48,721 bases of DNA from Bacteroidales bacterium (GCA_017471085.1 JAFUWW010000047.1:1-48721), one strand, 5' to 3'. Numbered from the stretch's first letter, positions 7,626-17,126 are shown. A program made the numbers and translations. Notes: generated by a model not told the origin, from the sequence alone.

Positions 7626-7807
7626 GTAATAATTTTTGAAAGGTGTATGCGTGAAGGGAAGTGGTTGATACAGATTGTGTTATGCAATTACCTCCATGCC
7701 GAATGGGTTGAAAGTAAAGACGTAATGCACTGATAATGAGCGCCTTGCGTTCACGGGGCCCCATTGCCTCACCTTCTTCCTGCACCATTTCGCGCCATTG
7801 CCGCTTC

Positions 7808-8638
7808 CTAAAGCTTTTCGGCAAAACGGGCCAGAGAGGGGCTCCCCAGCACGCGCATGAGGGAGTCCCACCAGCGGGTGGGAAGTACGGAGTGCCAGAA
7901 CACGATGTTGGAAGCGCCGGCCCCGGGCCGATAATGGGTCCTGGGTTTGCGGGAGCAGGCCGCCTTGACGATGCACCGGGTCACGGCCGAAGGGGCCGAC
8001 AAAGCCTTGAGAGAATACCCCTTCCGCATCACGCCGGCTTCCCGGAGGGCCGCCTCCTCATAGGCGGATCCTTCGGAAGAAGAGGCCAGGTGGTCGGCTG
8101 CGATCGTGCCCCAGGCGGTCCGGATCGGCCCCGGCTCAATGAGAACCACTTGAACGCCGAAAGGCTTCATCTCCATGCGCAGTGCATCGGAGTAGGCCGT
8201 TACCGAATATTTTGACACATTGTACCAGCCACCGAAATACATGGGCGCATGCCCTGCCACAGAACCGACATTGATAATGCGGCCGCTGCCCCTTTTCCGC
8301 ATGGCCGGAAGAAGCAGCTGGCAAAGGCGCGCCAGGCCGAAAAGATTGACTTCCACCTGCCGCCGCGCGTCTTCCATCGGCACGGTCTCTATCGGGCCGA
8401 AAAACCCGTATCCGGCATTGTTGATCAGCACATCCACAGGCCCGACGGCCGCTGCGCAGGCTTCCAGGGAGGCCTCGTCGGTGAGGTCCAGCTGCATGGG
8501 GATTACGCCGAATTCTTTGAGCGGTTCCATCAGGGACACCCTGCGGGCTGCTGCATAGACCCGGTGTCCCCGGCGGGCAAGTTCGCGGGCGGCGTCAAAT
8601 CCGATGCCGCTGCTGGCCCCGGTAATGAGAATATCCAT
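7808..8638 (-). CDS. SDR family NAD(P)-dependent oxidoreductase
   Basis: The start is ATG at 8638, giving 276 residues; the open frame extends further upstream but runs into the S41 gene and lacks family similarity there. It begins MDILITGASSGIG, the Rossmann TGxxxGIG cofactor motif. It has LDLTD, NNAGYG, NVGS and the catalytic YNVSK (YxxxK) with upstream Ser, as in classical short-chain dehydrogenases. The substrate is unknown. The ATG lies 4 nt after the S41 protease stop, so it is the last gene of the mreB-rodA operon. A role in envelope lipid or sugar metabolism is possible but not shown. Confidence 0.9.
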   Translation of the reverse strand: MDILITGASSGIGFDAARELARRGHRVYAAARRVSLMEPLKEFGVIPMQLDLTDEASLEACAAAVGPVDVLINNAGYGFFGPIETVPMEDARRQVEVNLFGLARLCQLLLPAMRKRGSGRIINVGSVAGHAPMYFGGWYNVSKYSVTAYSDALRMEMKPFGVQVVLIEPGPIRTAWGTIAADHLASSSEGSAYEEAALREAGVMRKGYSLKALSAPSAVTRCIVKAACSRKPRTHYRPGAGASNIVFWHSVLPTRWWDSLMRVLGSPSLARFAEKL

Positions 8639-8642
8639 AGTA

Positions 8643-10097
8643 TCAGTGAATGTAAAAACCGAACCCGGGAGCATGCCATTCCAGCTGGTCAGGAGCTGCC
8701 GGCGCACCCTTGGTAGAAGGGCTTGCGGACAGGCCGGTAGACAGTTCCAGCACCTTTGAAAGCATCTGTTCGGCGGGATCGCCCAGCTGGATGCCGTCCA
8801 GCGGGTAGTCCGAGGCCTCATAATCGGCCGGAATCCCCGAAGGCATGCTCAGGGTGACCCCGTTCTTGTCGGCATAGCGGGAAGAGATTACATAGATGCC
8901 CCATCCGTCCAGCAGCCGGCCGCCTTCTTCGGCATCCACCGTGTTCTCCTTCTGCTTGCCCAGCGACTCGAAAAAGTCCTTGGCTTGAATCAGATAGCCG
9001 CCGCAGAATTTCCCGTAGGAGCATTCGCCTACGGTGCTCAGGTCCATGTAGGGAGAAAGGCCACAGATCAGCGCCTCGGAGGCCGATGCGGTGCTTCCCG
9101 TGGTAATGACCCACAGCTTCTTGATGCCCGGATTCACCTGGCCGGGCCGGACGGTGTATTTGGCCCCGCCGTCGGAGGGGGAGAGCTGGAATTCCTCGGC
9201 AAAACGGGATTCCAGGCTGTCCTTGTACAACTCGGAAAGGATGCTGTTGTATATGTCGCGGGTGAAGACGCCGCCCATCTCCTCCGCAGGGACGATCATC
9301 GAGGCCAGGACGTTGCTTGTGAGCGTATACCCGCCCCCGTTGTAGCGCAGGTCCAGCACCAGTTCGTCGATGCTCTCGTCCCTGAAAGTGCGGAAGGCCG
9401 TTTCCAGGTCGCGGCAGGCATCCATCGTAAAGGAGGTGAAATGCAGATAGCCGAATCTCTTGCCGCCCCATTCCAGCGTCTTTACGGTCTGGACAGGGTT
9501 TTCGTACATCTGGACGGCGGTAAGGGGGATGCTGGAACCGTCTTCCATGCCCAGCGTTACACTTCCGCCGCTGTAAAGAGTCTCTTTCAGCAGGGTGGAG
9601 TAATTGTCCGGGGTGATGGCCTTTCCGTCCAGGGTGAGGATGATGTCACCCCTCCGGAGCCCGGCCTTGGAGGCGGGGGAATCGGCATAGGTGAACGTGA
9701 CGACGGCGCGCACCCGGGTGCGGGTCTGGTCGGCATAGTAGAGGACGAAATCGAACCCGAAACTCCGGGTGTTTCCCGTTACGTTGCCCAGGAAACCGCT
9801 GCAGTCTTCCATCAGCTGCGTCCACTTGTCCACTTCGCCCTGGGAGTTCTTGTAACGCAGGGCTTTGACCTTTTCCACGGGGTCATCGGCATATTTCCAT
9901 GTGGAAAGGTCGCTTTTTATCTCGTCCAGCCACAAGTAGTAGGTAGACATGATGTTGAAGCCGAACATGTTGGCGTAATACTTGGTTTCCGCCGAAGAGT
10001 TTTTCTCTTCCAGCTGGTCTGCCAGGTCGGACAGTTTGTCGCAGCCGGCAGAAGCCACGAGCGCAAGTGCCAGGCCGATAGGTAACAGTAGTTTCAT
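8643..10097 (-). CDS. S41 family C-terminal-processing protease, lipoprotein with PDZ domain
   Basis: The start is ATG at 10097, overlapping the rodA stop by one base (TGATG). The 484-residue product has an SPII signal ending LVASAGC. A PDZ domain (about residues 125-190, with SPASKAGLRRGDIILTLDG) precedes the S41 catalytic domain: VLDLRYNGGGY, TTGSTASASEAL with the nucleophile Ser, and a Lys in CSYGKFCGG. This matches CtpA-like proteases, which trim envelope proteins. A longer frame upstream overlaps rodA and is not used. Its place next to rodA suggests it processes a wall-synthesis or outer-membrane protein; that is inference. Confidence 0.9.
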   Translation of the reverse strand: MKLLLPIGLALALVASAGCDKLSDLADQLEEKNSSAETKYYANMFGFNIMSTYYLWLDEIKSDLSTWKYADDPVEKVKALRYKNSQGEVDKWTQLMEDCSGFLGNVTGNTRSFGFDFVLYYADQTRTRVRAVVTFTYADSPASKAGLRRGDIILTLDGKAITPDNYSTLLKETLYSGGSVTLGMEDGSSIPLTAVQMYENPVQTVKTLEWGGKRFGYLHFTSFTMDACRDLETAFRTFRDESIDELVLDLRYNGGGYTLTSNVLASMIVPAEEMGGVFTRDIYNSILSELYKDSLESRFAEEFQLSPSDGGAKYTVRPGQVNPGIKKLWVITTGSTASASEALICGLSPYMDLSTVGECSYGKFCGGYLIQAKDFFESLGKQKENTVDAEEGGRLLDGWGIYVISSRYADKNGVTLSMPSGIPADYEASDYPLDGIQLGDPAEQMLSKVLELSTGLSASPSTKGAPAAPDQLEWHAPGFGFYIH

Positions 10098-11623
10098 CAG
10101 AAATACTTTTTTTCGTCCCTGTACAATGCCAGGAAAATAAACAGCAGCACCGTGAAGGCCCACAGGGAAGACCCTCCGTAGCTGAGGAAAGGAAGCGGAA
10201 TGCCGATCACCGGCATCAGCCCCACCGTCATGCCCACGTTGATGAACAGGTGCATGAAGATGCAGGCGGCCACGCAGTATCCGTACACGCGGATGAATTT
10301 GCCCCGGCAGCGCTCGGCGTCCAGGATCAGCCGCACGATCATGAAAACATAGAGCAGGATTACCACAGCACAGCCCAGGAAGCCCCATTCTTCGCCTACG
10401 GTGCAGAAGATGAAGTCGGTCGACTGCTCCGGGACAAAGCCGAAGGTGGTCTGGGTCCCGTGCAGGAAACCCTTGCCCAGCAGGCCTCCGGAGCCGATGG
10501 CAATCTTGGACTGGTTCACATTATAGCCTACCCCGGCCAGGTCTTCCTTCAGCCCGAGCAGCACTTCGATGCGCCCCCGCTGATGCGGCTGCAGGACTTC
10601 CTGGAAAATGTAATCGGCCGAGAAAATGAGCAGGATGCCGCCGATGAACACCAGGAGGGTGATCCCCAGGAAGGAATCCTTTTTCCGGTAGGCCTGCAAG
10701 GCCAGCGGAGGGATTGCCAGGACGCTCAGCGCCAGCAGGATAAACACCGGCTTGACCTGGAGCAGGAAACTCCAGAAATACTCCTGCGACTCTCCGGCGG
10801 CCGGCACCCAGGTGACATCGGCCATCCAGTCCATGCGGGCCTGCACCAGCGCATAGAGGTGGTCCATGCCCCAGGGCAGCAGCGCCATCAGCACCACGAA
10901 AACGCCACCGATTCCCAGCCGCTTCCAGAAATCCGCCGAAAGGGCGTTGATGAGCACCAGTACCCCCAGGAGCAGGACGATAGACCAGTAAGTTCCCAGC
11001 GTCAGCGTCGAGATGAACAGGCCGATGACGAGGCCGATCAACCCCAGCCACCAGCCCGACAGACCTTCCCGATAAAGCACGAAGATGAATCCGGCATACA
11101 CCAGGGCCGATCCGGTCTCGCTCTCCGCCACAATGATGAGCATGGGCACGGCGATGACGGCCACCGCCAGCAGGAAGTCCTTGAAGCGGGACATCTTGAA
11201 ATGCTGCTGGCTCAGGACAAACGCCAGCAGCAGCGAAGTGGTGATTTTTGAAATCTCCGCCGGCTGGAATTTCACGGGCCCCAGCTCAAACCAGGAGTGC
11301 GACCCTTTTACGTCTTTCGAAACAAAGATGACCAGCACCAGAAGCCCCAGCACGGCCAGATACATAGGAATCGGCAGGGCTTCCCAGATTTTGGGCGGAA
11401 TCACGTACAGGATGAGTCCGGCCAGACCGAAACCGGTGAGCATCCAGATGAACTGCTTGCCGCAGCGGGCGCTCCAGTCGAAAATGGAGGCGGGATTGGA
11501 AGAGTGGATGGAGGCGTAGATATTCACCCAGCCGATGAATACCAGCAGGAGATACGTCCCCACCAGCGGCCAGTCGATAGACTGCCGCAGCCTTCTCTCC
11601 GGTATGGCGCCTTCCTTGATCAT
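10097..11623 (-). CDS. rodA: RodA, SEDS peptidoglycan glycosyltransferase of the elongasome
   Basis: This 508-residue membrane protein of the FtsW/RodA/SpoVE (SEDS) family has about ten hydrophobic helices. C-terminal SEDS signatures are clear: GSGGLLGKGFLHGTQ, FVPEQSTDFIFCTVGEEWG, MTVGLMPVIGIPLPFLSYGG. RodA polymerises lipid II for side-wall growth together with PBP2. A long middle insertion, as in other Bacteroidota RodA proteins, makes it longer than the E. coli protein (about 370 residues). The start directly follows the mrdA stop, without a gap. The pairing with mrdA and mreBCD shows it is RodA and not FtsW. Confidence 0.95.
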   Translation of the reverse strand: MIKEGAIPERRLRQSIDWPLVGTYLLLVFIGWVNIYASIHSSNPASIFDWSARCGKQFIWMLTGFGLAGLILYVIPPKIWEALPIPMYLAVLGLLVLVIFVSKDVKGSHSWFELGPVKFQPAEISKITTSLLLAFVLSQQHFKMSRFKDFLLAVAVIAVPMLIIVAESETGSALVYAGFIFVLYREGLSGWWLGLIGLVIGLFISTLTLGTYWSIVLLLGVLVLINALSADFWKRLGIGGVFVVLMALLPWGMDHLYALVQARMDWMADVTWVPAAGESQEYFWSFLLQVKPVFILLALSVLAIPPLALQAYRKKDSFLGITLLVFIGGILLIFSADYIFQEVLQPHQRGRIEVLLGLKEDLAGVGYNVNQSKIAIGSGGLLGKGFLHGTQTTFGFVPEQSTDFIFCTVGEEWGFLGCAVVILLYVFMIVRLILDAERCRGKFIRVYGYCVAACIFMHLFINVGMTVGLMPVIGIPLPFLSYGGSSLWAFTVLLFIFLALYRDEKKYF

Positions 11624-13465
11624 CTAGTTGGTTTTTACACGGGCCATGAGGTCGGCCGATTTCATCCTTTCTTCCAGGGCGGTGCGTTTCACCGAACCCT
11701 TGAGGTATTTTTCCACCATCAGCGAAGCCATGGGGGCGGCGTAGGTGGCTCCGAAGCCGCCGTTTTCCACATAGGCGGCGATGGCAATCCTGGGGTTGTC
11801 CATCGGGGCGAAGCAGATGAACACGGAGTTGTCGGCCCCGCGGGGATTCTGCGCCGTGCCCGTTTTTCCGCAGATGTCCAGCGAATCCACATGGGCCACC
11901 CATGCCGTCCCGCCCATGCCGGCGCCCGAATTCACGGCCCGCCACATACCCCGGATCAGCTTGGTGAAATGCACCGTGTCCACCTTGGTATACTGCCGCT
12001 GGGTAAAGCGCGGGTCGATTTCCACACCCTCGGAGGCCTTCACGATGTGCGGGATGAAGTAATGCCCCCGGTTGGCGATGGTGGCGCAGAGGTTGGCCAG
12101 ATGCATCGGCGTGGCCAGGATCTCTCCCTGGCCGATGGAGAGCGAAATCACCGTGGTCGAGTTCCATCTTCCACGCCCGTAGGCCCTGTTGTAGGTGCGC
12201 GAAGTGGGGATGCCACCCGCGAGTTCGGCCGGAAAATCACTCCCCAGCTTGCGTCCGAAGCCGAAGCTTTCCACATATTCGTGCCAGGCATCCATCGCCT
12301 CCGCCACGTTTGCATACTTCTTGTTGTCCAGGATATTCTTGAGCACGTAGCAGTAATAGGCGTTGCAGCTCATCATGATGGACTCTTCCATGTTGATGGG
12401 CGAGCGGTGTGCATGGCATCCCAGTTTGTGCCCGGCCCCGAAGTGGTAACCCATGGAGCAGGGGTAGGTGTAACTGGGCTGCAGCACCCCTTCCTGCAGG
12501 CCGATGAGCCCGTTCACCAGCTTGAACACCGACCCCGGCGGGTAGGAAGCCTGCACGGCGCGGTTGTACATCGGCTTGTAAGGATTCTGGGCAATTTCAT
12601 TGTAGTGCTTGCCGATGTCGGCCAGCTGTTCCACGTCGATGCCCGGCGAGGACACCAGGGCCAGGATTTCACCGGTGGACGGTTCGATGGCGACGATGGA
12701 GCCCACCTTGTTCTGCATCAATTCCTGTCCGTACTGCTGGAGCGAGGCGTCGATGGTGGTCACGATGTCGTGGCCCGGAACCGCCTCCTTGTCTTCCGCG
12801 CCGTCCTTGTAGGGCTGCTCAATCTGGTTGCGGGAGTTGCGCAGGTAGATGTGGTAGCCTTTCTCGCCGCGGAGATCGGCCTCCCGGGCGGCCTCGATGC
12901 CGGTCATGCCGGCATAGTCGCCGCTGCGGTATTCGCCCGGATGGCTGTTGATATAGTCCTGGTTCACTTCCGACACATAGCCCAGCAGGTTGCCGCCGGC
13001 GTTCACCGGGTAGTCCCTGATGCCGCGCACCTGCCCCTTGAAGCCGGGAAAACGGTATTTCACCTCGTCGAAGCGCATGTACGTCTCGGCCGGGACCATC
13101 CTCATCATCGTCACGGACTGGAAGCCGATGGAGGAGCGCCGCCGGTTGTATTCCTGCAGCCTGGCCCGGATGAAGGAGGGTTCGACGCCCAGCACGGTCG
13201 CCAGCGCCACCGTGTCGAAGGCCTGCACCTCCCGGGGGCTCACCAGAATGTCGTATGCCACCTTGTTGCCCACCAGAATCTGCCCGTTGCGGTCGTAAAT
13301 GACCCCGCGGGTAGGGTAGATGGTTTCGTAGATGGTAGAGTTGCGGTCGGCGTCTTCCTTGTACCGGCTGTCCATGATCTGGATAGAAAAAATCTTGCCC
13401 AACAGCAGCAGGACAACGATTCCCAGGCCGATGAAAAGCCGGATATGACGCCCGTCACTGCTCAT
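11624..13465 (-). CDS. mrdA: Penicillin-binding protein 2, peptidoglycan transpeptidase
   Basis: This 613-residue class B PBP has one N-terminal membrane helix (LFIGLGIVVLLLLGKIFSIQ), a dimerisation domain (about 50-230) and a transpeptidase domain. Active-site motifs are SYPPGSVFKLV (SxxK), MSCNAYY (SxN) and CGKTGTAQNP (KTG). It crosslinks side-wall peptidoglycan with RodA. Start overlaps mreD by 4 nt (ATGA), end abuts rodA. Length fits the family (about 600-650). The gene order is the standard Bacteroidota elongasome order. Confidence 0.95.
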   Translation of the reverse strand: MSSDGRHIRLFIGLGIVVLLLLGKIFSIQIMDSRYKEDADRNSTIYETIYPTRGVIYDRNGQILVGNKVAYDILVSPREVQAFDTVALATVLGVEPSFIRARLQEYNRRRSSIGFQSVTMMRMVPAETYMRFDEVKYRFPGFKGQVRGIRDYPVNAGGNLLGYVSEVNQDYINSHPGEYRSGDYAGMTGIEAAREADLRGEKGYHIYLRNSRNQIEQPYKDGAEDKEAVPGHDIVTTIDASLQQYGQELMQNKVGSIVAIEPSTGEILALVSSPGIDVEQLADIGKHYNEIAQNPYKPMYNRAVQASYPPGSVFKLVNGLIGLQEGVLQPSYTYPCSMGYHFGAGHKLGCHAHRSPINMEESIMMSCNAYYCYVLKNILDNKKYANVAEAMDAWHEYVESFGFGRKLGSDFPAELAGGIPTSRTYNRAYGRGRWNSTTVISLSIGQGEILATPMHLANLCATIANRGHYFIPHIVKASEGVEIDPRFTQRQYTKVDTVHFTKLIRGMWRAVNSGAGMGGTAWVAHVDSLDICGKTGTAQNPRGADNSVFICFAPMDNPRIAIAAYVENGGFGATYAAPMASLMVEKYLKGSVKRTALEERMKSADLMARVKTN

Positions 13466-13974
13466 TTGCGGACGTCCGGAGCCAGCAGGTCGACGACCAG
13501 GAAGGATACGCCGGTGCTCACCGCGAGCGAAGCGCCCAGGCGGATGGCGTTGAACAGGAGCGGACGGGTGCCTGCGCCGTCGGCCCAGATATAGACGGCG
13601 AGGAACAGCAGCGTGGCCAGGAAAACGGCCACGGCCACCTTCGCAAAGCCGCTGCGGTGCACCGAGAAATCTTCTTCGCGGGCGAAAAGCTCTCCGCCGA
13701 AAATGAGCCGGATGATGCTGTTGCGGGCGAAGGCCACAGGCACCAGCGCCAGGGCGTTAAGGCCCAGGAGCCCTTCTGAAAGCAAGTCGATGGAGAGCCC
13801 TGAGGCGAAGGCGATGAGCATGGCCAGGGTCGTGCCCACGCGGATGGGGATGCACAGCACCATCACCGGCAGCAGCGTCACCATCACGTAGGGGGTGAAG
13901 TTGGCGTAGGTGCTAAGGAGCAGCTGGGCTATCAGCAGCAGGATATAGATGAGCCAGAATCCGGATTTTTTCAT
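13462..13974 (-). CDS. mreD: Rod shape-determining protein MreD
   Basis: This 170-residue protein is nearly all hydrophobic, with five to six predicted helices; length and position between mreC and mrdA match MreD. MreD is an inner-membrane partner of MreC in the elongasome. Sequence signatures are weak in this family, so the call rests on context and topology. It overlaps mreC and mrdA by 4 nt on each side, which implies translational coupling and fixed stoichiometry. Confidence 0.88.
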   Translation of the reverse strand: MKKSGFWLIYILLLIAQLLLSTYANFTPYVMVTLLPVMVLCIPIRVGTTLAMLIAFASGLSIDLLSEGLLGLNALALVPVAFARNSIIRLIFGGELFAREEDFSVHRSGFAKVAVAVFLATLLFLAVYIWADGAGTRPLLFNAIRLGASLAVSTGVSFLVVDLLAPDVRK

Positions 13975-14786
13975 GGCAGAAACTCCTCTATTTCGTCAAA
14001 CGAGGTATTGTGTACCACGGAAACATACCGGATGGCGCTGAAATCCTGGAACAGTTTCACGGAGATTTCGTTGGTGGCGCCGTTGATGATGCGCGATTCC
14101 CCGGCCACCCCCAGGGGGATGTCCGGCGGGAAGAGAAGGGAATGGCCGCTGGTGAACACGGTGTCGCCGGGGCTGTATTTGTACTGGAGCGGGATTTCCT
14201 TGAGGATGGCTCCGTCGGAACTGACTCCGTCCCAGACCAGGAGACCGGTGCCTCCCTCCAGCCCCAGGCGGGCGCTGATGGAGATATCGGCATTCTGGAA
14301 AGAGAAAGCGAAGGCATGGTGGGCGCTCACCGCGTCGATCATGCCCACCACCCCGTTCCGGGTGATTACGCCGGATTTTTCCTGGATGCCGTCTTCGTAG
14401 CCGCGGTTCAGGATCAGGTAGTTGTGCTGGGTGTTCCGGCTCAGTTTCACCACCTCTGCGGGGATGATCACGAAACCGGAATCCCGCAGGCTGCCGGCCG
14501 TCATGGTGTCGATGCCGGCCTGGTGGAGCGCTTCGCGGGCTGCGGCCAGTTCCCGGAGAAGCTCGGCGTTTTCCTGGGAGAGTTCCTTGTTGATGCCGGC
14601 GAGCCGGAAGAAGTTCTGCACGCGCTGGGTGCTGCCCCAGACCGTACCCATGAATCCGTGTACGCTCCGGGAAATCCAGATGCGCTGCAGGTCGGCGTTG
14701 CGGGAAAGCAGCTGCAACGACACAACCTCCAGGCCGATGAAGACCAGGAGGCTGACAAGTCTCGGGAGCAACTTCCGCTGACGCAT
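13971..14786 (-). CDS. mreC: Rod shape-determining protein MreC
   Basis: The 271-residue product has one N-terminal membrane helix (LVSLLVFIGLEVVSLQLL), a coiled-coil region (about 65-95, with NKELSQENAELLRELAA) and a periplasmic beta-barrel core containing GVVGMID, GGTGLLVWDG and DTVFTSGHSLLFPPDIPLG. This is the MreC layout. It links cytosolic MreB to PBP2 and RodA. It starts 4 nt after mreB and overlaps mreD by 4 nt. Confidence 0.93.
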   Translation of the reverse strand: MRQRKLLPRLVSLLVFIGLEVVSLQLLSRNADLQRIWISRSVHGFMGTVWGSTQRVQNFFRLAGINKELSQENAELLRELAAAREALHQAGIDTMTAGSLRDSGFVIIPAEVVKLSRNTQHNYLILNRGYEDGIQEKSGVITRNGVVGMIDAVSAHHAFAFSFQNADISISARLGLEGGTGLLVWDGVSSDGAILKEIPLQYKYSPGDTVFTSGHSLLFPPDIPLGVAGESRIINGATNEISVKLFQDFSAIRYVSVVHNTSFDEIEEFLP

Positions 14787-14790
14787 GGCT

Positions 14791-15813
14791 TTAACGCATC
14801 AGGAAAGAGTAGTTGTCCGTATTCTTAAGGGCGATGCAAGTTCCGCGGGCCACGGCGCGGAGCGGATCCTCCGCCACGTGGAACGGGATGTTCACCTTTT
14901 CTGAGAGTCGTTTGTCCAGACCGCGGAGCAGGGCGCCGCCGCCGCTGAGGAAGATGCCGTTCTCCACGATGTCGGAGTAGAGCTCCGGAGGAGTCTGCTC
15001 CAGCACCTGCTGGATGGAGGCCTCCAGGCGGGCGATGGACTTGTCCAGGCAGTGGGCGATTTCCTGGTAGGGGATGAGGGCCTCTACCGGGTGGCCGGTC
15101 ATCAGGTTGGGACCGCGGACCAGGAACGGCTCCGGTTCCACGTCCAGCTGGGGGATGACGGCGCCCACGGCAATCTTGATCTTCTCCGCCGTGGTCTCGC
15201 CCACCTTGATCACATGCTGCTGGCGCAGGTAGTTCTGGATATCGGCCGTGAAGACGTCACCCGCCACCCGGATGGAATCCTGCTGGACGATGCCGCCCAG
15301 GGAGATGACGGCGATTTCCGTGGTGCCGCCTCCGATGTCCACCACCATGTTGCCTTTCGGGGCTTCCACGTCCAGGCCGATACCGAGGGCGGCGGCCATG
15401 GGTTCGTAGATCAGGTAGACGTCGCGGCCGCCGGCGTGCTCCGACGAGTCGCGCACAGCCCTGATTTCCACTTCCGTCGAGCCGGAAGGAATGCCCACCA
15501 CCAGCTTGAGGTTGGGGGCGAACAGGCTGCGGTGACGGGAGTTCACCTGCTTGATGAAGCCGCGGATCATCATTTCCGCCGCGTTGAAGTCGGCGATAAC
15601 GCCGTCACGGAGCGGACGCACTGTCTTGATGCCGGGATTCGTTTTTTCGTGCATCAGTTTAGCCTTCTGGCCCAGGGCGATGCACTTCCCTGTCTGGTTG
15701 TCGATGGCAACGATCGACGGCTCGTCCAGGGCAATCTGGTCATTCTGGAAAATGACGGTATTGGCAGTGCCCAGGTCGATAGCCAACTCTTGATTCAGGA
15801 ATCGAAGCGCCAT
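14791..15813 (-). CDS. mreB: Cell shape-determining actin homologue MreB
   Basis: This 340-residue protein has the actin-fold nucleotide-binding motifs of MreB: AIDLGTANTVIF (phosphate 1), VVDIGGGTTEIAVISLGG (phosphate 2) and LSGGGALLRGLDK (adenosine). The length is as usual. MreB filaments under the inner membrane steer the elongasome. It is the first gene of a seven-gene run (mreB, mreC, mreD, mrdA, rodA, S41, SDR) with gaps of at most 4 nt. Confidence 0.97.
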   Translation of the reverse strand: MALRFLNQELAIDLGTANTVIFQNDQIALDEPSIVAIDNQTGKCIALGQKAKLMHEKTNPGIKTVRPLRDGVIADFNAAEMMIRGFIKQVNSRHRSLFAPNLKLVVGIPSGSTEVEIRAVRDSSEHAGGRDVYLIYEPMAAALGIGLDVEAPKGNMVVDIGGGTTEIAVISLGGIVQQDSIRVAGDVFTADIQNYLRQQHVIKVGETTAEKIKIAVGAVIPQLDVEPEPFLVRGPNLMTGHPVEALIPYQEIAHCLDKSIARLEASIQQVLEQTPPELYSDIVENGIFLSGGGALLRGLDKRLSEKVNIPFHVAEDPLRAVARGTCIALKNTDNYSFLMR

Positions 15814-15851
15814 ATTGTATCTGTCTTATAATCAAAAATCGAATAATCGTT

Positions 15852-15859
15852 CAAAATTA
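15852..15859 (-). promoter_or_regulatory. -7 box of the mre operon
   Basis: On the minus strand this reads TAATTTTG (TAnnTTTG), 38 nt upstream of the mreB start. It lies in the 83-bp divergent region shared with ispD. The -33 match is only partial. Confidence 0.45.
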
Positions 15860-15896
15860 AGAAAAAAATCTTACATTCGCGTAAATTATTTGGCTT

Positions 15897-16607
15897 ATGG
15901 GCAGAAAAAGGTATTTGATCGTTACGGCCGGCGGGTCCGGGACACGCATGGGCGGCCCCGTACCCAAGCAGTTCATCCAGCTGGAAGGCAAGCCGGTACT
16001 GCGCCTTACCCTGGAGCGATTTCTGGAGGCCGATCCGGACATCCAGATTATCACCACCCTCCCTGAAGCCCATATCGTACCGTGGCGTCAGTATTGCCTG
16101 CAGGAGAATTTCCGTTGCCGCCAGCGGCTGGTCAAAGGCGGTTTCACCCGCTTCCATTCCGTGAAAAACGCCCTTCAATATGTACCGGACGGTGCCTTGG
16201 TGGCCATTCACGACGGTGTGCGGCCCCTCCTGTCGGCCGGCATGATCCGTCGTCTCTGGACGGAGGCGGAACTTGTCCCTGCCCTCATCCCCGTCCTGCC
16301 CCTGGTAGAAACCCTCAAGGTGCTGGAAAAAGACGCTGCGGGCGTCCTCCGGACCACGGGTGAATTCGTAGACCGCAGCCGCATCTTCGGCGCCCAGACC
16401 CCGCAGCTTTTCCACAGCGAACGCATCAAGGCCGCCTATACCCAGGGCTTCGACACCGCCTTCACCGACGATGCCTCCGTGGCCGAAAAATACGGAATAC
16501 CGCTCGCCTTCACATCCGGCGAACGGTACAATCTCAAGCTCACCACCCCCGAAGACCTGGCTCTCGCCAAGGCCCTTCTTGAGGGAAGGGATTTAGGGAA
16601 GGGGTAA
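15897..16607 (+). CDS. ispD: 2-C-methyl-D-erythritol 4-phosphate cytidylyltransferase
   Basis: The 236-residue protein has the nucleotidyltransferase signature TAGGSGTRMGGPVPKQF at its start, then VAIHDGVRPLLS and the C-terminal YNLKLTTPEDLALA. These are hallmarks of IspD, which joins CTP and MEP to form CDP-ME in the non-mevalonate isoprenoid pathway. A ribitol-5-phosphate cytidylyltransferase is the main alternative, but single-copy context and motifs favour IspD. It is divergent from mreB and convergent with the Lrp-type gene. Confidence 0.93.
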   Translation: MGRKRYLIVTAGGSGTRMGGPVPKQFIQLEGKPVLRLTLERFLEADPDIQIITTLPEAHIVPWRQYCLQENFRCRQRLVKGGFTRFHSVKNALQYVPDGALVAIHDGVRPLLSAGMIRRLWTEAELVPALIPVLPLVETLKVLEKDAAGVLRTTGEFVDRSRIFGAQTPQLFHSERIKAAYTQGFDTAFTDDASVAEKYGIPLAFTSGERYNLKLTTPEDLALAKALLEGRDLGKG

Positions 16608-16631
16608 CGTAGGGTGGACAAAGACGTTCCG

Positions 16632-17126
16632 TCAAGAACGTCCTGAATACGAAGTATTCTGGAAATCCTTTACCCAGACCTGACGCTCGATGGGCTCGTC
16701 CAGGGAAATCATGGTGTCCGTCGACTGGATGTACGGGATTTTCTGGATGGTGTTCAGGAGCACTTCCATCAGGTGGTCGTTGTCCAGGCAGTAGAGTTTG
16801 GCCAGGATGGCATACTTCCCGGTGATGAAATGGCATTCGACGATTTCCGGAATGCGTTTCAGGTTGGCGATCACCTCCGGGTACTTGGTGGATTCCGAGA
16901 GGGAGATGCTTACGAAAGCACAGACATTGAGGCCGAGGGCCTGGGGCTTGACCAGCAGGCGGGAGCCGGTGATGACACCGTTGGCTTCCAGGCGCTTCAC
17001 TCTCTGGTGGATGGCGGCACCGGAAACACCGCATTCACGGGCGATTTCCAGGAAAGGCATACGGGCGTTCTTCACCAGGAAGGAGAGGATTTTCTGGTCT
17101 ATTTGATCGATGTGGTAACTGGCCAT
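16632..17126 (-). CDS. Lrp/AsnC family transcriptional regulator
   Basis: The protein is 164 residues. Residues about 5-60 form the HTH (IDQIDQKILSFLVKNARMPF then ARECGVSGAAIHQRVKRLEANG), followed by the RAM/AsnC ligand-binding domain (about 70-150). It fits Lrp/AsnC proteins, which form octamers and sense amino acids. The target genes are not evident. It lies between convergent ispD and upstream topA on the same strand. A TAATTTTG -7 box 27 nt before the start indicates its own promoter. Confidence 0.93.
   Translation of the reverse strand: MASYHIDQIDQKILSFLVKNARMPFLEIARECGVSGAAIHQRVKRLEANGVITGSRLLVKPQALGLNVCAFVSISLSESTKYPEVIANLKRIPEIVECHFITGKYAILAKLYCLDNDHLMEVLLNTIQKIPYIQSTDTMISLDEPIERQVWVKDFQNTSYSGRS

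Noticed and set aside
7615..7824. 69-codon ORF on the minus strand between the SDR gene and the tRNA
   Set aside because: It begins in the SDR 3' end in another frame, has no family resemblance and runs into the tRNA promoter.
15813..15824. attgtatctgtc before mreB as a third AraC site
   Set aside because: Only about 12 bases match and the second half-site is missing, so it is kept as a side note only.
16623..16642. gacgttc / gaacgtc inverted repeat at the ispD-Lrp junction as a terminator
   Set aside because: The stem is only 7 bp with no T-run and half of it is inside the Lrp coding region.
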